This document shows positions 30,981-41,827 of a stretch of DNA of 64,000 nucleotides, in pieces. A model generated the notes under the pieces. That model was not told the origin of the DNA, did not search any database, and saw only the letters and a program-made list of their open reading frames with translations. The DNA comes from Henningerozyma blattae CBS 6284. Its lineage: Eukaryota; Ascomycota; Saccharomycetes; Saccharomycetales; Saccharomycetaceae. The position numbers were made by a program, and so were the translations under genes. Within the stretch, counting starts at the first letter, position 1. Each line of letters opens with the position of its first letter. The stretch covers positions 2,294,001 through 2,358,000 of the forward strand of contig NC_020186.1 of the NCBI RefSeq assembly GCF_000315915.1, read 5' to 3'.

Positions 30981-33772
30981 CTTGTTCTATTTAACAATTA
31001 ATTCTATGGTAAAAATAAATCAAATTCTTGAAAAGTGGCAAAGTTCAGTTATAAATATTTTTATATTAAACCTTATTTTAGTTCTTTTATATTTTTAAAA
31101 ATGAAGACAAATACAAAATCAATTGGATGGTTCTATTTGGATTAATAATAAGATGGTATCTTAAATTATGGTAGTTAGGATCGCTATTGATAAATTTTCA
31201 AATTTTTCCGACTTTTATTTTGTTGAGTGTGAGGATAAATATGCAAAACAAAAAGGGTTTTGAAAAGAATCGAAAGGGCGAAAGTAGTTTAAAACAATTG
31301 GAATGAAAAAAAAGTTGGTTTCAAGTCGAAGTCGAAAGTAATATCAAATAAAAATTTAGAAAGCGAACGCACAGGTTGATGAGTTGGTTATATATAACGT
31401 ACAACAGTATTTGAATACAATAGTTATCTCTCAAAGAGGGAATTGAAGGAGTTCTGAATAAAGTCCACGAGGACTTCAAATTTCTTTTTCAATTGGCTTC
31501 AAGGAGATGCCGAGTAGTTTTTTCATAGCTCCCTTTTGAAAACACAAACAAATACAAATATGGCCCAGTTAAGAACACAGATAAACACACGATTATGCAA
31601 TCTAGAACCTTTATTCCGTACAGTGTCCATAAGCTTAATGATGCTATCGTTGAACCAGACATGGCCACAGGGGCATCCGCTACTTTCTCAGACACTGAAT
31701 TACCGGTTTGCTTCCCTAAACAAACACCGGGCAACGGATAAAACCAATCGACAGAGTAGCTAATCAAAATACACTGGATTCCTCCAACCGGCTCTTGCCA
31801 TCCGTACCCTAGTGCCCAATCTGCAAGGATGTTAAACACTTATGCACCTATTATTATTTCATTATTTTTTTCACTTGTCAAAATAAACAAACCATATTGG
31901 GAAACAGTCAATACCCGAAGGTTCCCCAGAAAATCCCGCAGCAAAATCTGTGTTGCAGTTGACGGAATGTCCTTTTCTGGTTAGCTCCGAGCCGAGCAGT
32001 TTACTGTGGTAATGAACAAAATAAAAAATGATGGCCAAAATGATGGTAAAGTGTGTTTATTTGTTTGTATATTGAAATAACACTGCTTACGTAGAATTTC
32101 TCGCGTTGTAACTAGTTATGGTAACGCAAGCTATAAAAGTTTCAATTTTCAACGGCGAGAGAAGTTTGAGTGAGCGGTGAACTATTGATTACTATTCTAA
32201 ATCTAGTAATCCTGTAACAAAAAAACAAAGTCAAGCAAGTAGAAGACAGTGATGGCTTGATTGTCCGCTAGATCTTCCATAGATTCTTCCATTTCCATCC
32301 CACTCCCACTAGTGTTGGGAAGAAGATCGTGCATGATCTTTTGTTCCTTTTGTTCTGAGCTTGTGTTGTCTATGAACGATGCTTGGCACCTAAAATTTTC
32401 TCTTATCGATCTTTTTTTGGACAATATATCTTGAAACCCAGCTACAAAAGTTACAAGCAAATGTGTAAAGTACTAATGATTCAAAAGGTCCCATCCAGAG
32501 TAATTAATGAAAGAAGCTCTCTACATGATGATACCTCTTTGGTGTTATGGAATGGCAAATATCCATGGCCAACAAATTTCTTGCAGTTTTTATTAGTATC
32601 TTGTTCCATAATGAAGTTTCTGAACCCATTGTAAATCCTAACACCGGGATAGTAATTCTGTTTTTAAGAAGATCTGCGCCTCATAAACAATGCACATTAA
32701 TTTGGCTCGGCTAATTCATGAATTCAATATAACTATCAACTATTGGTCATCGGTACTAGATGAGAGTACTTGGATAATATATGTTAAGCGATATGTGCCT
32801 GCTGACGATTGAAAGATAATTACATGTCTTGAGCTTCTAGCAATATTGTGTAATTTCATGAGTTGTCAATAAATAGATAAATTTCCGTGACTATAAATAT
32901 GCCTAATATGATAGAGGTATGTTAACTAGGAACAATTCTTAAACGCTTAAGCAAATTATAAACCTTTCTAAAATTGCTTGGATCTTATGGCATTCCTCTT
33001 GAACAAATAAGTACAATAATACAACCTCAATAACTCATGCATTTTTCTATCAATGAAAAAAAAACTATCAAGGTAAAAGCTATGTTGTATTGAATTTATA
33101 TATCTTTTTATAATTTAATAGGATTTGCCACCTTATACATTTCCTTTCTTACTTTTTTTTTACCTTCCCACCCGAACTTTCTGTCAAGCTAAAATTCTTA
33201 GCCGCCGAAGTTCAAAAAAGAAAGTGAAAATGATTTACATTTGTAAAAGGATGTCATAAATTATCAAAAACAAACTTCAAAAACAATACTATTATTGGCT
33301 TTAAAATAGGAGTAGAGAAATTACATTTTTTTAACAATTACAAAATTAGGTTTCATTATCAGAAAATAAACCATATTTTTCTTTTTTATTTTATTTTATT
33401 TTATTTTGTCCACTTGATATTGAAGCACACTTTTACAATTGTGTTCTAGTTGTATTTACTTTCATTTTTTTAAGCTATATTCAAACTTATAATTCAATAA
33501 TTCATTTAAATTTTTATAGTGAGATGATACATAAGAAAGCCTCTCCTATTTAGGCTATTACCAAATCAGGTAATAATAATATTTTTATTTTTAAAAAAGA
33601 TATACGCAAAATACCGAAAGCTAAAAATAAAATAAGAATAATAAACAGATTCGATGAGGACAGGAAAAAAAGCTTACTAAGGATATAACATTCAAAAGTA
33701 ATTCCTTTAACTGCTGTTGAGAAGAGTATGCTTTCCTGAGATCTGTTTTTTTCTTGTTTTTGCAAATATCTC
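30981..33772. other. 2.8-kb gene-free region between the YNL190W-type gene and CDC13
   Basis: This is unusually long for this genome. The open stretches at 31489-31839, 31536-31763, 32203-32460, 32383-32634 and 33550-33774 are short, mostly lack an ATG and show no recognisable domain. Base composition at 31450-32640 is less AT-rich than the flanks. DUG3, CHS1 and DTD1 occupied this interval in the ancestral order, so the region may hold eroded remains of lost genes, but I cannot identify any. A TTTTA microsatellite lies at 33386-33408. Confidence 0.5.
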
Positions 33773-36700
33773 ATGAAATACGACTACCAACTGGCAATAT
33801 CCTCCGGTATCATTCATGATAGAATTGCCGAACATTATAATAACAATAGACATAGGCATAATCAAGGGAGAAAACTGTCTTTAAATTTTGAAATAATTGG
33901 TGTTTTATTAGATATCATTAAAAATGCTACTGATAATTCTACATACTTAAAATTGACAGATTTCCAAAACAATGATTACATATATTTGGTTAAATTGAAC
34001 GATGAAACAGTTGATCAAGATTTAAGTTTAATCTATGACACTTTTGATTTAGATCATTCAATATCAACTTTAAATGATATTTATTTAAATTATATATGCT
34101 TTATTCGTTGCAAAGTGGAACATAACTTTTCAATGCAAAATAAAAATGACAATTTTATTAGAATGAATGCCAATGAAATAATACCAATGGAAATAACTGA
34201 AATTGTAAATACTGTCTCCTCCACAGATGCTACTATATATTCCAAGATACTGATGACGATACTGAAACAGTTAATAACAAAAGATTCAGATCCAACTAGT
34301 CCCTTCAAGTTTATTAAATTGGTCAATTATAATTATGAATTTATTAATTTTATAAAGAATTTAGATTTAATGTTGAAACACAAGAATAAATTACCTCAAA
34401 AGACTGAGACTAATCCATTGTTTATTGTTGATGAAAATAATAGTTCTAACTCATCAAATCAATCAAATTCTTTGGGTGAATTTGATTCACAAGCTATATC
34501 TCAAGTTTCACAATTGAAGAAAAAATATTTGAATAATGGGACGCAGTCTGACCTCCTAGAGGGAAATAAAACACAAAAATTTGAACATGCATTAAAATCT
34601 TTACCAATTTTTACAAACTCATCTTCGATAAATTCCTCTGCCTATAATTCAAAAGTAAACTCTAATAACAGGACCAAAGAAAGTCCTAACGTTGATGATA
34701 TGCATATATCTTTTACTCCAGATGTTACAGATAATGATGATATATCAAGCATAGGATCAAAGCGAAGGAAAACAGAATCAAATAATATAACAATAACTGC
34801 ATATACAAGACCACTTTCAACTTTCATACAATCTAGGGAGAGAGCCATTTCTAATTCTCTAGTTATGCCAGTTGAAGAAAATATAGAGGCCAGGAATACA
34901 TCCTTCAAAACAAATAAACTATTTCATACAAATTTGTCTGAAAAAAATATAAAAATACAAATATTATCACAAGATCTTGGTAGCTCTAGTCAAGAAGGTA
35001 AAAATATCTCTAAAATTACATCAATCGAACCTACTCAACGAATGAAGGAATTTGTAACAAGTTCTCAAAGTTCTCGAATTTGGACTCAAACGTCACAAAA
35101 TAGACCACTTTCCAAAATTGATCATCATTTGGTAAAGGATAAACTTCCAATAAAAGAAGAACAAGATGTCCATACTAGTTCAACTTTTCAACTCCCAGTT
35201 GTTAATTTATCTCCAGAACTCAATGAAAATACAGATTTTGAAAGTAACGTACAAAATACTAAAAGCTTGGTACGATTAACGAATGAAGAAAACTCAAAAA
35301 TTAATAAAGATCAAGTCATTCACAAAAAATTGAATTCTAAAGACAATTCAAATATTAGCGATTTCATGAGTTTGAATTCTCCTTCGCTATCGTCACTCAT
35401 TTATTCATACCCAACTGAATCACAAATCAATAATGCAAATGAGAATACCACATTGTTTAACGGAATTTTAAATAAGACAAAGGATAATCAGTCATCTCTA
35501 AGTGATATATCTACCCAAGATATTGAATCACAACTTCGGTATGACACAAATATTAGCAAATCTGATTTAAGTACAGAACTTAGAAAATCGTCCAAGGTCA
35601 CTGATCAAAATAGTAGCGATACACTTGAAAAAATGACACAAATATATTCTTTATCCAAATATGTACCTAAAAATTCATCTGATATCAAGCAATTATTAAC
35701 GAGTAATTTTAAAACGTCCTTAACTTTCACAGGCCAATTTGTCGGATTATACCCTAAAGTTAGAGAATCGTTTAAAGAGTTGAATAAGAGTATGTTACGA
35801 TTATATTTTGTAAAGGAAGAAACTATTGAAGATATACAATATCGTCATTCAAAATATGTTGGAAATAATACCCAGACATCTGAACTCAACATTGAATTAA
35901 TTCCATTGATTAATTGTATTGAAATTATATTACCCAGTATTAATCATATTGAACAAGTTTTTGGTAGTTTTATTGAAAACACAGACGATTTACAAAATAG
36001 TTTATTTAATAAAAAAATATCTGTCAAACTTGAATATTCCCAATGGAAATCAAATTCGAAATTTAATCAAATATTTAAATACTGGTCATTTAAATATATG
36101 AAAATTTTAAAAGAAAAAGCTATATCTCTTCAATCGTTACTATCATCAAGTCATAAACCTAGTCTCTTAAATAATATACCCTCTGATCAATCAATTGAAG
36201 AATTTAATAAATCTATTGAAAATAAACAAGCACATTTCAATCGTCTTCATAACATTCAGAGAAATTTAATAGTTCAAAGCTTTAAGAATGTCTTGATAAA
36301 CCAAAATAAAATCCTAAATTCTGTTGAACTGGTAGGACTATTATTAAGTTTCCATCAATTAAATGAATCGTGTTATTCGATAACATTCACAGATTTTACC
36401 TCAAATTCGAATATCAAGACGTTTGTGCGGGCTAAATATTTAAAAAACGGTTTCGAGAAGATACCCTTGAGTAACGATAAAGTATGGGGTGGAATCATTT
36501 TTGATGATAAATTTAACAATTTGAATGAAATGGTTTATTCCACATACGGCAAATATTTACATGATATGGGAGAATATGAATACCTTTCCAGTGATGGAAC
36601 TCGTGGCTCTAAGAATGTAAGCAATTATGGTATTATTGTCAAGCTGGTAGCAAAATTTAAGAATATTAACAACAATGGTCAAAATTGTAGTATTTCAAGA

Positions 36701-37594
36701 TGTCAATTGATAACTAAATTAATGATGGATAATAAAAATCAACTTACAAATAGTGAGCGGAATCATTTAACAAGTTTTTACAAGAGATCAATGGAAAATA
36801 TCCCCATGGAAATGCTTTTAAAATATTTTGTCAACTTTACTCATTGTTACCCAATTGAAATCGTTAAGGATCCATTAAATAATACGGAAGTCGCACGATT
36901 GTTACAAGATAGCAAACAAAAGGAATTAGAACTATTATTTGAAGATGCGGATACCACGAATGATACTATGACAAATGACACAAATACCACAAGTGCTAGT
37001 TCTTTTCAAACTGCAAGCTCGATTAATAATGATGTAGCAGATGATCTCTATACATATGATATCATCGAAAATGCGAAAATAATAGAATTACTCTTGTTGC
37101 AAAAATTTAATAGAGAAAAGAAACTTTACAAAATTGAAGCCAAGATAATTGGTATGGAATATTTTCCCAACGAATATATGGAACTTCAATTAATCGATGA
37201 CTTAATCTTCCAAGAGGAGAGACAAGAACCAGGGATAACAATCAATAGAATATTACGTGTTTTTTTCGAGACTCCTGATGAAATCTTCCACTTCTTTGGG
37301 CTTGAATCCGACAATGGCCATGAATCTGAACATGCCAAACGTATTAATGAAATCATCCAAAACAAGCAAATCGATTTGAATCGTATCATGAATAAAACTG
37401 TTCAATTCACTTTACGCCCTCAAAAAATATCTCTCACCAGAAATAAAAGCAATAACAATTCTGCAGCCCTCATCGGTCTAGATCTCCTAAGACTACAAGG
37501 GTGGAAGGCAGTAGAATGTACGCTACAGGAGATTTGTTACGAGGTAGACCGTCGAGCACGTCTATCCATCAAACAAGAGGTCGAGAACACTTGA
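33773..37594 (+). CDS. CDC13: Cdc13, telomeric single-strand DNA-binding protein
   Basis: This 1273-residue protein is the CST-complex subunit that caps telomeres, recruits telomerase through Est1 and binds Stn1 and Ten1. The best match is the DNA-binding OB fold at about 850-1025. The block VGLLLSFHQ...ITFTDFTSNSNIKTF..., the motif NYGIIVKL, and the following FYKRS...LLKYFVNFTHCYPI align in order with the S. cerevisiae domain (GMLVS...FVFSDFTKNDI..., QYGIVCKM, FYQRA...SRYFEEYRRFFPI). An N-terminal OB-like region covers ~1-220, a second OB-like region ~650-790, and a C-terminal fold ~1050-1265. S. cerevisiae Cdc13 is 924 residues; the extra length is mainly a Ser/Asn-rich linker at ~220-640. 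The gene corresponds to YDL220C and lies in the expected merged order. Confidence 0.9.
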   Translation: MKYDYQLAISSGIIHDRIAEHYNNNRHRHNQGRKLSLNFEIIGVLLDIIKNATDNSTYLKLTDFQNNDYIYLVKLNDETVDQDLSLIYDTFDLDHSISTLNDIYLNYICFIRCKVEHNFSMQNKNDNFIRMNANEIIPMEITEIVNTVSSTDATIYSKILMTILKQLITKDSDPTSPFKFIKLVNYNYEFINFIKNLDLMLKHKNKLPQKTETNPLFIVDENNSSNSSNQSNSLGEFDSQAISQVSQLKKKYLNNGTQSDLLEGNKTQKFEHALKSLPIFTNSSSINSSAYNSKVNSNNRTKESPNVDDMHISFTPDVTDNDDISSIGSKRRKTESNNITITAYTRPLSTFIQSRERAISNSLVMPVEENIEARNTSFKTNKLFHTNLSEKNIKIQILSQDLGSSSQEGKNISKITSIEPTQRMKEFVTSSQSSRIWTQTSQNRPLSKIDHHLVKDKLPIKEEQDVHTSSTFQLPVVNLSPELNENTDFESNVQNTKSLVRLTNEENSKINKDQVIHKKLNSKDNSNISDFMSLNSPSLSSLIYSYPTESQINNANENTTLFNGILNKTKDNQSSLSDISTQDIESQLRYDTNISKSDLSTELRKSSKVTDQNSSDTLEKMTQIYSLSKYVPKNSSDIKQLLTSNFKTSLTFTGQFVGLYPKVRESFKELNKSMLRLYFVKEETIEDIQYRHSKYVGNNTQTSELNIELIPLINCIEIILPSINHIEQVFGSFIENTDDLQNSLFNKKISVKLEYSQWKSNSKFNQIFKYWSFKYMKILKEKAISLQSLLSSSHKPSLLNNIPSDQSIEEFNKSIENKQAHFNRLHNIQRNLIVQSFKNVLINQNKILNSVELVGLLLSFHQLNESCYSITFTDFTSNSNIKTFVRAKYLKNGFEKIPLSNDKVWGGIIFDDKFNNLNEMVYSTYGKYLHDMGEYEYLSSDGTRGSKNVSNYGIIVKLVAKFKNINNNGQNCSISRCQLITKLMMDNKNQLTNSERNHLTSFYKRSMENIPMEMLLKYFVNFTHCYPIEIVKDPLNNTEVARLLQDSKQKELELLFEDADTTNDTMTNDTNTTSASSFQTASSINNDVADDLYTYDIIENAKIIELLLLQKFNREKKLYKIEAKIIGMEYFPNEYMELQLIDDLIFQEERQEPGITINRILRVFFETPDEIFHFFGLESDNGHESEHAKRINEIIQNKQIDLNRIMNKTVQFTLRPQKISLTRNKSNNNSAALIGLDLLRLQGWKAVECTLQEICYEVDRRARLSIKQEVENT

Positions 37595-38023
37595 TTAACC
37601 TATTTAGAACAATGATAATTACATTTAGAGAAAAAAAAACGGATGAACAAATGTATGTTTTAAACAAAATGCATCAAGACGTATCTTCAATGCGGTTCAG
37701 CCTTAGTAACATATCTCAGTCCTGCCATGTGCCGCATGCTCGATAGAATCTCTATACGACTTCCATGACTTAGCCACTTCCATATGCCGTTTACAAGAGA
37801 TATCCTAAACCATCGGCTGCTATTTATTTTTTTTCATTTGAATCATTTATTATTAGATTTTTAACCTTTTGACTAACAAAATGACTATCGTCTTTTTTCC
37901 TAATACAATGGATATGGCTTGTCGTAGCCCTACATCCGTGCCCCATCAACCCTGGAAATTAGTAAAATGTGTGCTAGAAAAATCAGGGGCAGTTGTCTTC
38001 CACATAAAGTAACGCTACCGCTG

Positions 38024-38035
38024 TAACCCTAACCC
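38024..38035. promoter_or_regulatory. Tbf1-type TAACCCTAACCC
   Basis: Two head-to-tail TAACCC units, containing AACCCTAA, match the ARCCCTAA motif bound by Tbf1 in yeast. It lies ~430 bp past the CDC13 stop and ~950 bp upstream of the next gene. Motif only. Confidence 0.4.
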
Positions 38036-38656
38036 TGGGTTGACATTTGCGTGCACCCTGTGAACTTTGTGGGGAAATCTGGTCCAGGAAATTCAAGGCA
38101 ACAATGACCACAAGGAGAAAGGCTTCTAAACATAGATGATGATTAGAAAAAGGATGGAATTAGGAAAGAATCGGGATAGAGAGTTAGGTGAAATTTATTC
38201 AAGGAACAGCATAGGGTAAAAGCACTGGAGACAGTCAGTGAAACAGTCACTAGACTTTTATGGTTCCTGAAATATTGTTTGTGTAGATAGATGGTGGGGG
38301 TGGTACAATAGATTGTTTAAAAAGGTACTACTAGATGGAAATAGACTGATAATTTCGATGGAGTTCTTACAAAAATAGTCTTGGTGGTGCTATGGAGTTT
38401 GTTCATTGCAAATATGCTTTTTTGGAAATTGGGATCGTTATTGAATTAGAATTGGGTAATTTCCATCTTTCTTAAACTTTCTTTAATGCATTGTAAAAAA
38501 TACAAATATTAGATTAATTTGCAAAGGAGGATGTAATATACGAACTTATTAAGGGCAACTATAAATTTACATAGAACGTTACGTGGGGTGATATGCTTGT
38601 TAAGTTAGTTTACTTTACCATTTTATGAATATTTACTAAAATTTAAATATAGTATA

Positions 38657-38816
38657 AGGGGTAAAAAAGCAAGGGTATATACGATTAAACAAATAAATTA
38701 GTAGCATGGAATGCTAAGGTACGTTTGGGTGTAATTTTATTTTTAGGTGTGTTGGGTGAGGTAATTATGGGTTAAACTTAGCCACTTGGATTGCAATTTT
38801 TGAAGGGGTATATAAA
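38657..38816 (+). promoter_or_regulatory. Stress-type promoter: two AGGGG cores and a TATA box
   Basis: AGGGG occurs at 38657-38661 and 38804-38808; the second touches TATATAAA at 38809-38816, about 170 bp upstream of the ATG at 38983. AGGGG is the STRE core bound by Msn2/Msn4. TATA plus STRE is typical of strongly inducible stress genes. Confidence 0.5.
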
Positions 38817-38982
38817 TGATTGAGATGGGAAGTTTCGTTTTGGCTCTTGATTCACCCGCACCGTTATCTTCTTTTTAATTTTTATTGTTTCATTTAGTAA
38901 TATTTCTTTGACGTTATCTTTAAATAGTTTTGACTACATTGAAGTATATTCACAAACACGAGCACATACATACGAATCTTAA

Positions 38983-40266
38983 ATGTTTTTTGGTAATTCA
39001 GAACCTAAACCTGAGGAACTTGAAGTTGGAGCAGAGACACAAATGGAGCAACACGAGTCGGCAATGACTCATGAAGCTAAAGAGATGGTAGATGATGTGG
39101 AAACTGAAGCTAAGAGAATGACCATGATGAAAAATAAGAATGCTGGCAGGGATCAAACTTCCAAACAAAAAGGTTACTACATTCAACCACAAATGGAAGG
39201 TAAGCCAGTTTATGACGCAGAGGGTAATTTGATGGGTCAAACTATCTTTGTACCTGCAGGTGAGACAGTCTTTGTCTCTAAACAAGGCGAGTCACATATG
39301 GACAAATCCGATATGAAAGAACAGAAGTCACCCAAACAGACTTCTCAAAATTCTAAGAATAAGAATTTTGTTTATGTCCCACCCGTTGATGAACCTAAGG
39401 ATAGACATAACAAACGTAGTGGTACTGTCAACTCCGAGAGTGGTATGAAAGAAGGGTATGAGATGAATATGGGTGCCAAGAGTTCTCATTCCAAATCAGG
39501 ACGGAATTCAAGAAAGACCTCTACATCATCTTCAAGTGACAAATATATGAAAGGACACAATAAGATAGATCATTCTAAAGAACCTGAGGAACATATCGGG
39601 AAGAAATCCCATAAGTCAAATAAGATGGGCAGGCTATTCTTGGGCAGATCCAGTACGGTAGACTCAGATGCCATGGGGCCCAGTGAAGAGATGGAAGAAA
39701 TGGATAGTCGTATGGCTAATATGAGTATGGAAGATGAATATGATGAATCAGGCGTACAAGGTTACAGTGGACCTGTGGATGCACGGGGCAAGAGATATAG
39801 TGTTACTGAGATGCCAGAAGTCTCTCGTCGTAAGAGTGCTTCATGGTATGCCGGTTCTAAAAAGAGTGGACTAGATGATGATAGGTACATTATCACTGGT
39901 AATGAGATGAGACCTTCTAGTGGCGGCCATAAGTTCAGTATAGGATCAGAAGGAGACCATATATATGCAGATGCTGTGGGTAATTACCCTAGCATGGTGG
40001 ACCCTACTGTGATGACTTATGGTAACGATCCTAGGAAGAATTTCGAACCAAAACTACAACCTGACTATATAGCTGAACAAGGTTACGTTGGTACTAATAT
40101 CATGGTGGACGCCAACGAGAGCCAACCAAGAAAAGGTGTTTATCAAAGAAAAGTCAGTGGATCTGCATCAGAAGCTTTCAAACCTGAAAAGAAATTATCT
40201 CTGAATAATGAGAACGATAGCCGGCTGACCAAGTTTAGAAAATCATTCATGAGACCTACCTTATAA
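38983..40266 (+). CDS. Hydrophilic protein at the HBT1/YNL195C position
   Basis: This 427-residue, fully hydrophilic protein is rich in Met, Glu, Lys, Ser and Gly, with no membrane segment or known domain visible. More ordered patches are GYYIQPQMEGKPVYDAEGN (residues ~63-81) and a C-terminal basic end (RLTKFRKSFMRP). Phosphosite-like patches such as RKSASWY and KRYSV occur. By order (CDC13 before it, WHI3/WHI4 after it) it occupies the place of HBT1 (YDL223C) and its duplicate YNL195C. Hbt1 is a shmoo-tip protein linked to polarised morphology, and both genes are stress-responsive. I cannot confirm this by remembered sequence, so the link is positional. A promoter with STRE and TATA elements fits. 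Confidence 0.7.
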   Translation: MFFGNSEPKPEELEVGAETQMEQHESAMTHEAKEMVDDVETEAKRMTMMKNKNAGRDQTSKQKGYYIQPQMEGKPVYDAEGNLMGQTIFVPAGETVFVSKQGESHMDKSDMKEQKSPKQTSQNSKNKNFVYVPPVDEPKDRHNKRSGTVNSESGMKEGYEMNMGAKSSHSKSGRNSRKTSTSSSSDKYMKGHNKIDHSKEPEEHIGKKSHKSNKMGRLFLGRSSTVDSDAMGPSEEMEEMDSRMANMSMEDEYDESGVQGYSGPVDARGKRYSVTEMPEVSRRKSASWYAGSKKSGLDDDRYIITGNEMRPSSGGHKFSIGSEGDHIYADAVGNYPSMVDPTVMTYGNDPRKNFEPKLQPDYIAEQGYVGTNIMVDANESQPRKGVYQRKVSGSASEAFKPEKKLSLNNENDSRLTKFRKSFMRPTL

Positions 40267-41827
40267 TATGAGCCTGCTCCTTCACTATTCGATGAAGCTA
40301 TTCCTTACATATTGGAGGGCTTCTCTTCGAAACTGAGGAGGAGCACACGCAAACGCTAAATGAAGGCGTTAACCTCTGTTTTTTATTATTTTATCTATGT
40401 CTTTATTAATTAATTAGTTTATAACAACGACACATTGTTCTGCAATCGCAATTGCAACTCTAAATGCTCTACGACAAATACAGTTGTCTTAGGGCAAACA
40501 CTGTTGTTATTAGACAAGCGTCCTAGGGCAAACGTTATTTACCAATCGATCGACTAACTATACAAATTGGCTCATACATACTCTGTAAGCCATATCCCTA
40601 ATATATCCTATACCATACTATTCCATCCTTTATAGACTATATTCTATTCTATATTCTATATTCAATACTCAATTCTATACTATATTATCCCATACTATAT
40701 TATCCCATATTATCCCAAAAGGGTCACTTGGCTCATACAGACGATAGCCCAAAACGGCCACGTGCTCGTTTTCTCTAGGCCGGCCAGAACGGGTGATGCA
40801 AAAGATTACACGCCTACCACAAATGGGCCGCACCCAGAAAACCGCGCACACGCCTCCTTGCCGAAACGGGCCGAGCCACGGCGCTCTGCACAGAAGAGTT
40901 CGCAGGAGCTCCCAGACGCGCCCGCACGGCGCGTCGTGGAAATTTCAGTCAAGTTTGATGAAAAAGAAATAATGGGAAAAAGGATAATGGACATGAAATA
41001 AATAAATAAATCCATTGATAAATAAATAAATAAAGAAGTAAATAAATAGATGGAAAAAAGTAAAAATATAGAGAGATAAATAAACAAAGCAAAACTTGGA
41101 AATTAAAACAAAAAAAAATATTATATCAACAAGTAGACACCAAAAAATAAAAAAGAACTGTACGTTTTTTTAACTGTACTAGCGATACACTATAAATAAA
41201 TTAACAAAAATTGAAAATAAAGTTTCAAGCAAGCTACACCAAAACACGAAAGAGAGAGAGAGAGTTGGAATAAATAAGCATCTGCTTGGAAAAATTCTGT
41301 TTGCTCATCAATATTATAAAACCCTTCACGATTAAGCTACAACCTTTCATCTCGCTGGCAAATAAAAAAAAAAATAAAGCTCACGCTCAATCGTTTCTGT
41401 CACTATATACTACACAAGTGCAAAACGCCAAGTTATAAATTTCAAGAATATTTGCGTTTGGCTTAAAATACTAGTTTGTCATTTACCATTTAGCTTTCCG
41501 CTTCTCGATCCTGTATTATTAACCTATCAAGGTCATCGCTTCAAGACCCTTTCTTTTACATCGCTTAATTAGCTTATATTTTCGCCTCGCTCTACAATAC
41601 CTCAAATTTATTCTTTAATACTTAACTTTTTTTTTTGATTTCTACTAAATTTTTTTATTATTTGATTCCGGTTTTCTTATACATCACTTATTTTCAAGCA
41701 TAGAACCATCCGCATTGATCTATTGGATGCATTTTCTCCCAATACAATTTCAATAGTATCCCTGTATTTTTAATTCACTTACGACTTCACTTACGCCTGC
41801 ACTCTTACTTTTGCTTCACTGTGTGAA
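40267..41827. other. 1.6-kb WHI upstream region with a GC-rich island
   Basis: It contains imperfect ATTCTAT / TATTATCCCA repeats (40600-40720), a sharp GC-rich island (about 40745-40950), an AATA tetranucleotide tract (40997-41090), a short GA tract (41250-41264) and pyrimidine-rich leader sequence. An open stretch at 40762-41001 starts with GTG and is unlikely to be a gene. Confidence 0.6.

Larger units (their letters stand above)
37595..38982. other. 1.4-kb intergenic region between CDC13 and the HBT1-like gene
   Basis: No gene is seen. It contains a telomere-like TAACCCTAACCC (38024-38035) and, near the right end, two AGGGG stress-response cores and a TATA box for the next gene. Confidence 0.55.

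Noticed and set aside
31489..31839. 116-codon minus-strand open frame with hydrophobic segments
   Set aside because: GTG start, no family similarity recognised; overlapping plus-strand open frame equally likely by chance.
40762..41001. 79-codon open frame in the GC island
   Set aside because: GTG start; long frames are expected by chance in GC-rich DNA because stop codons are AT-rich.
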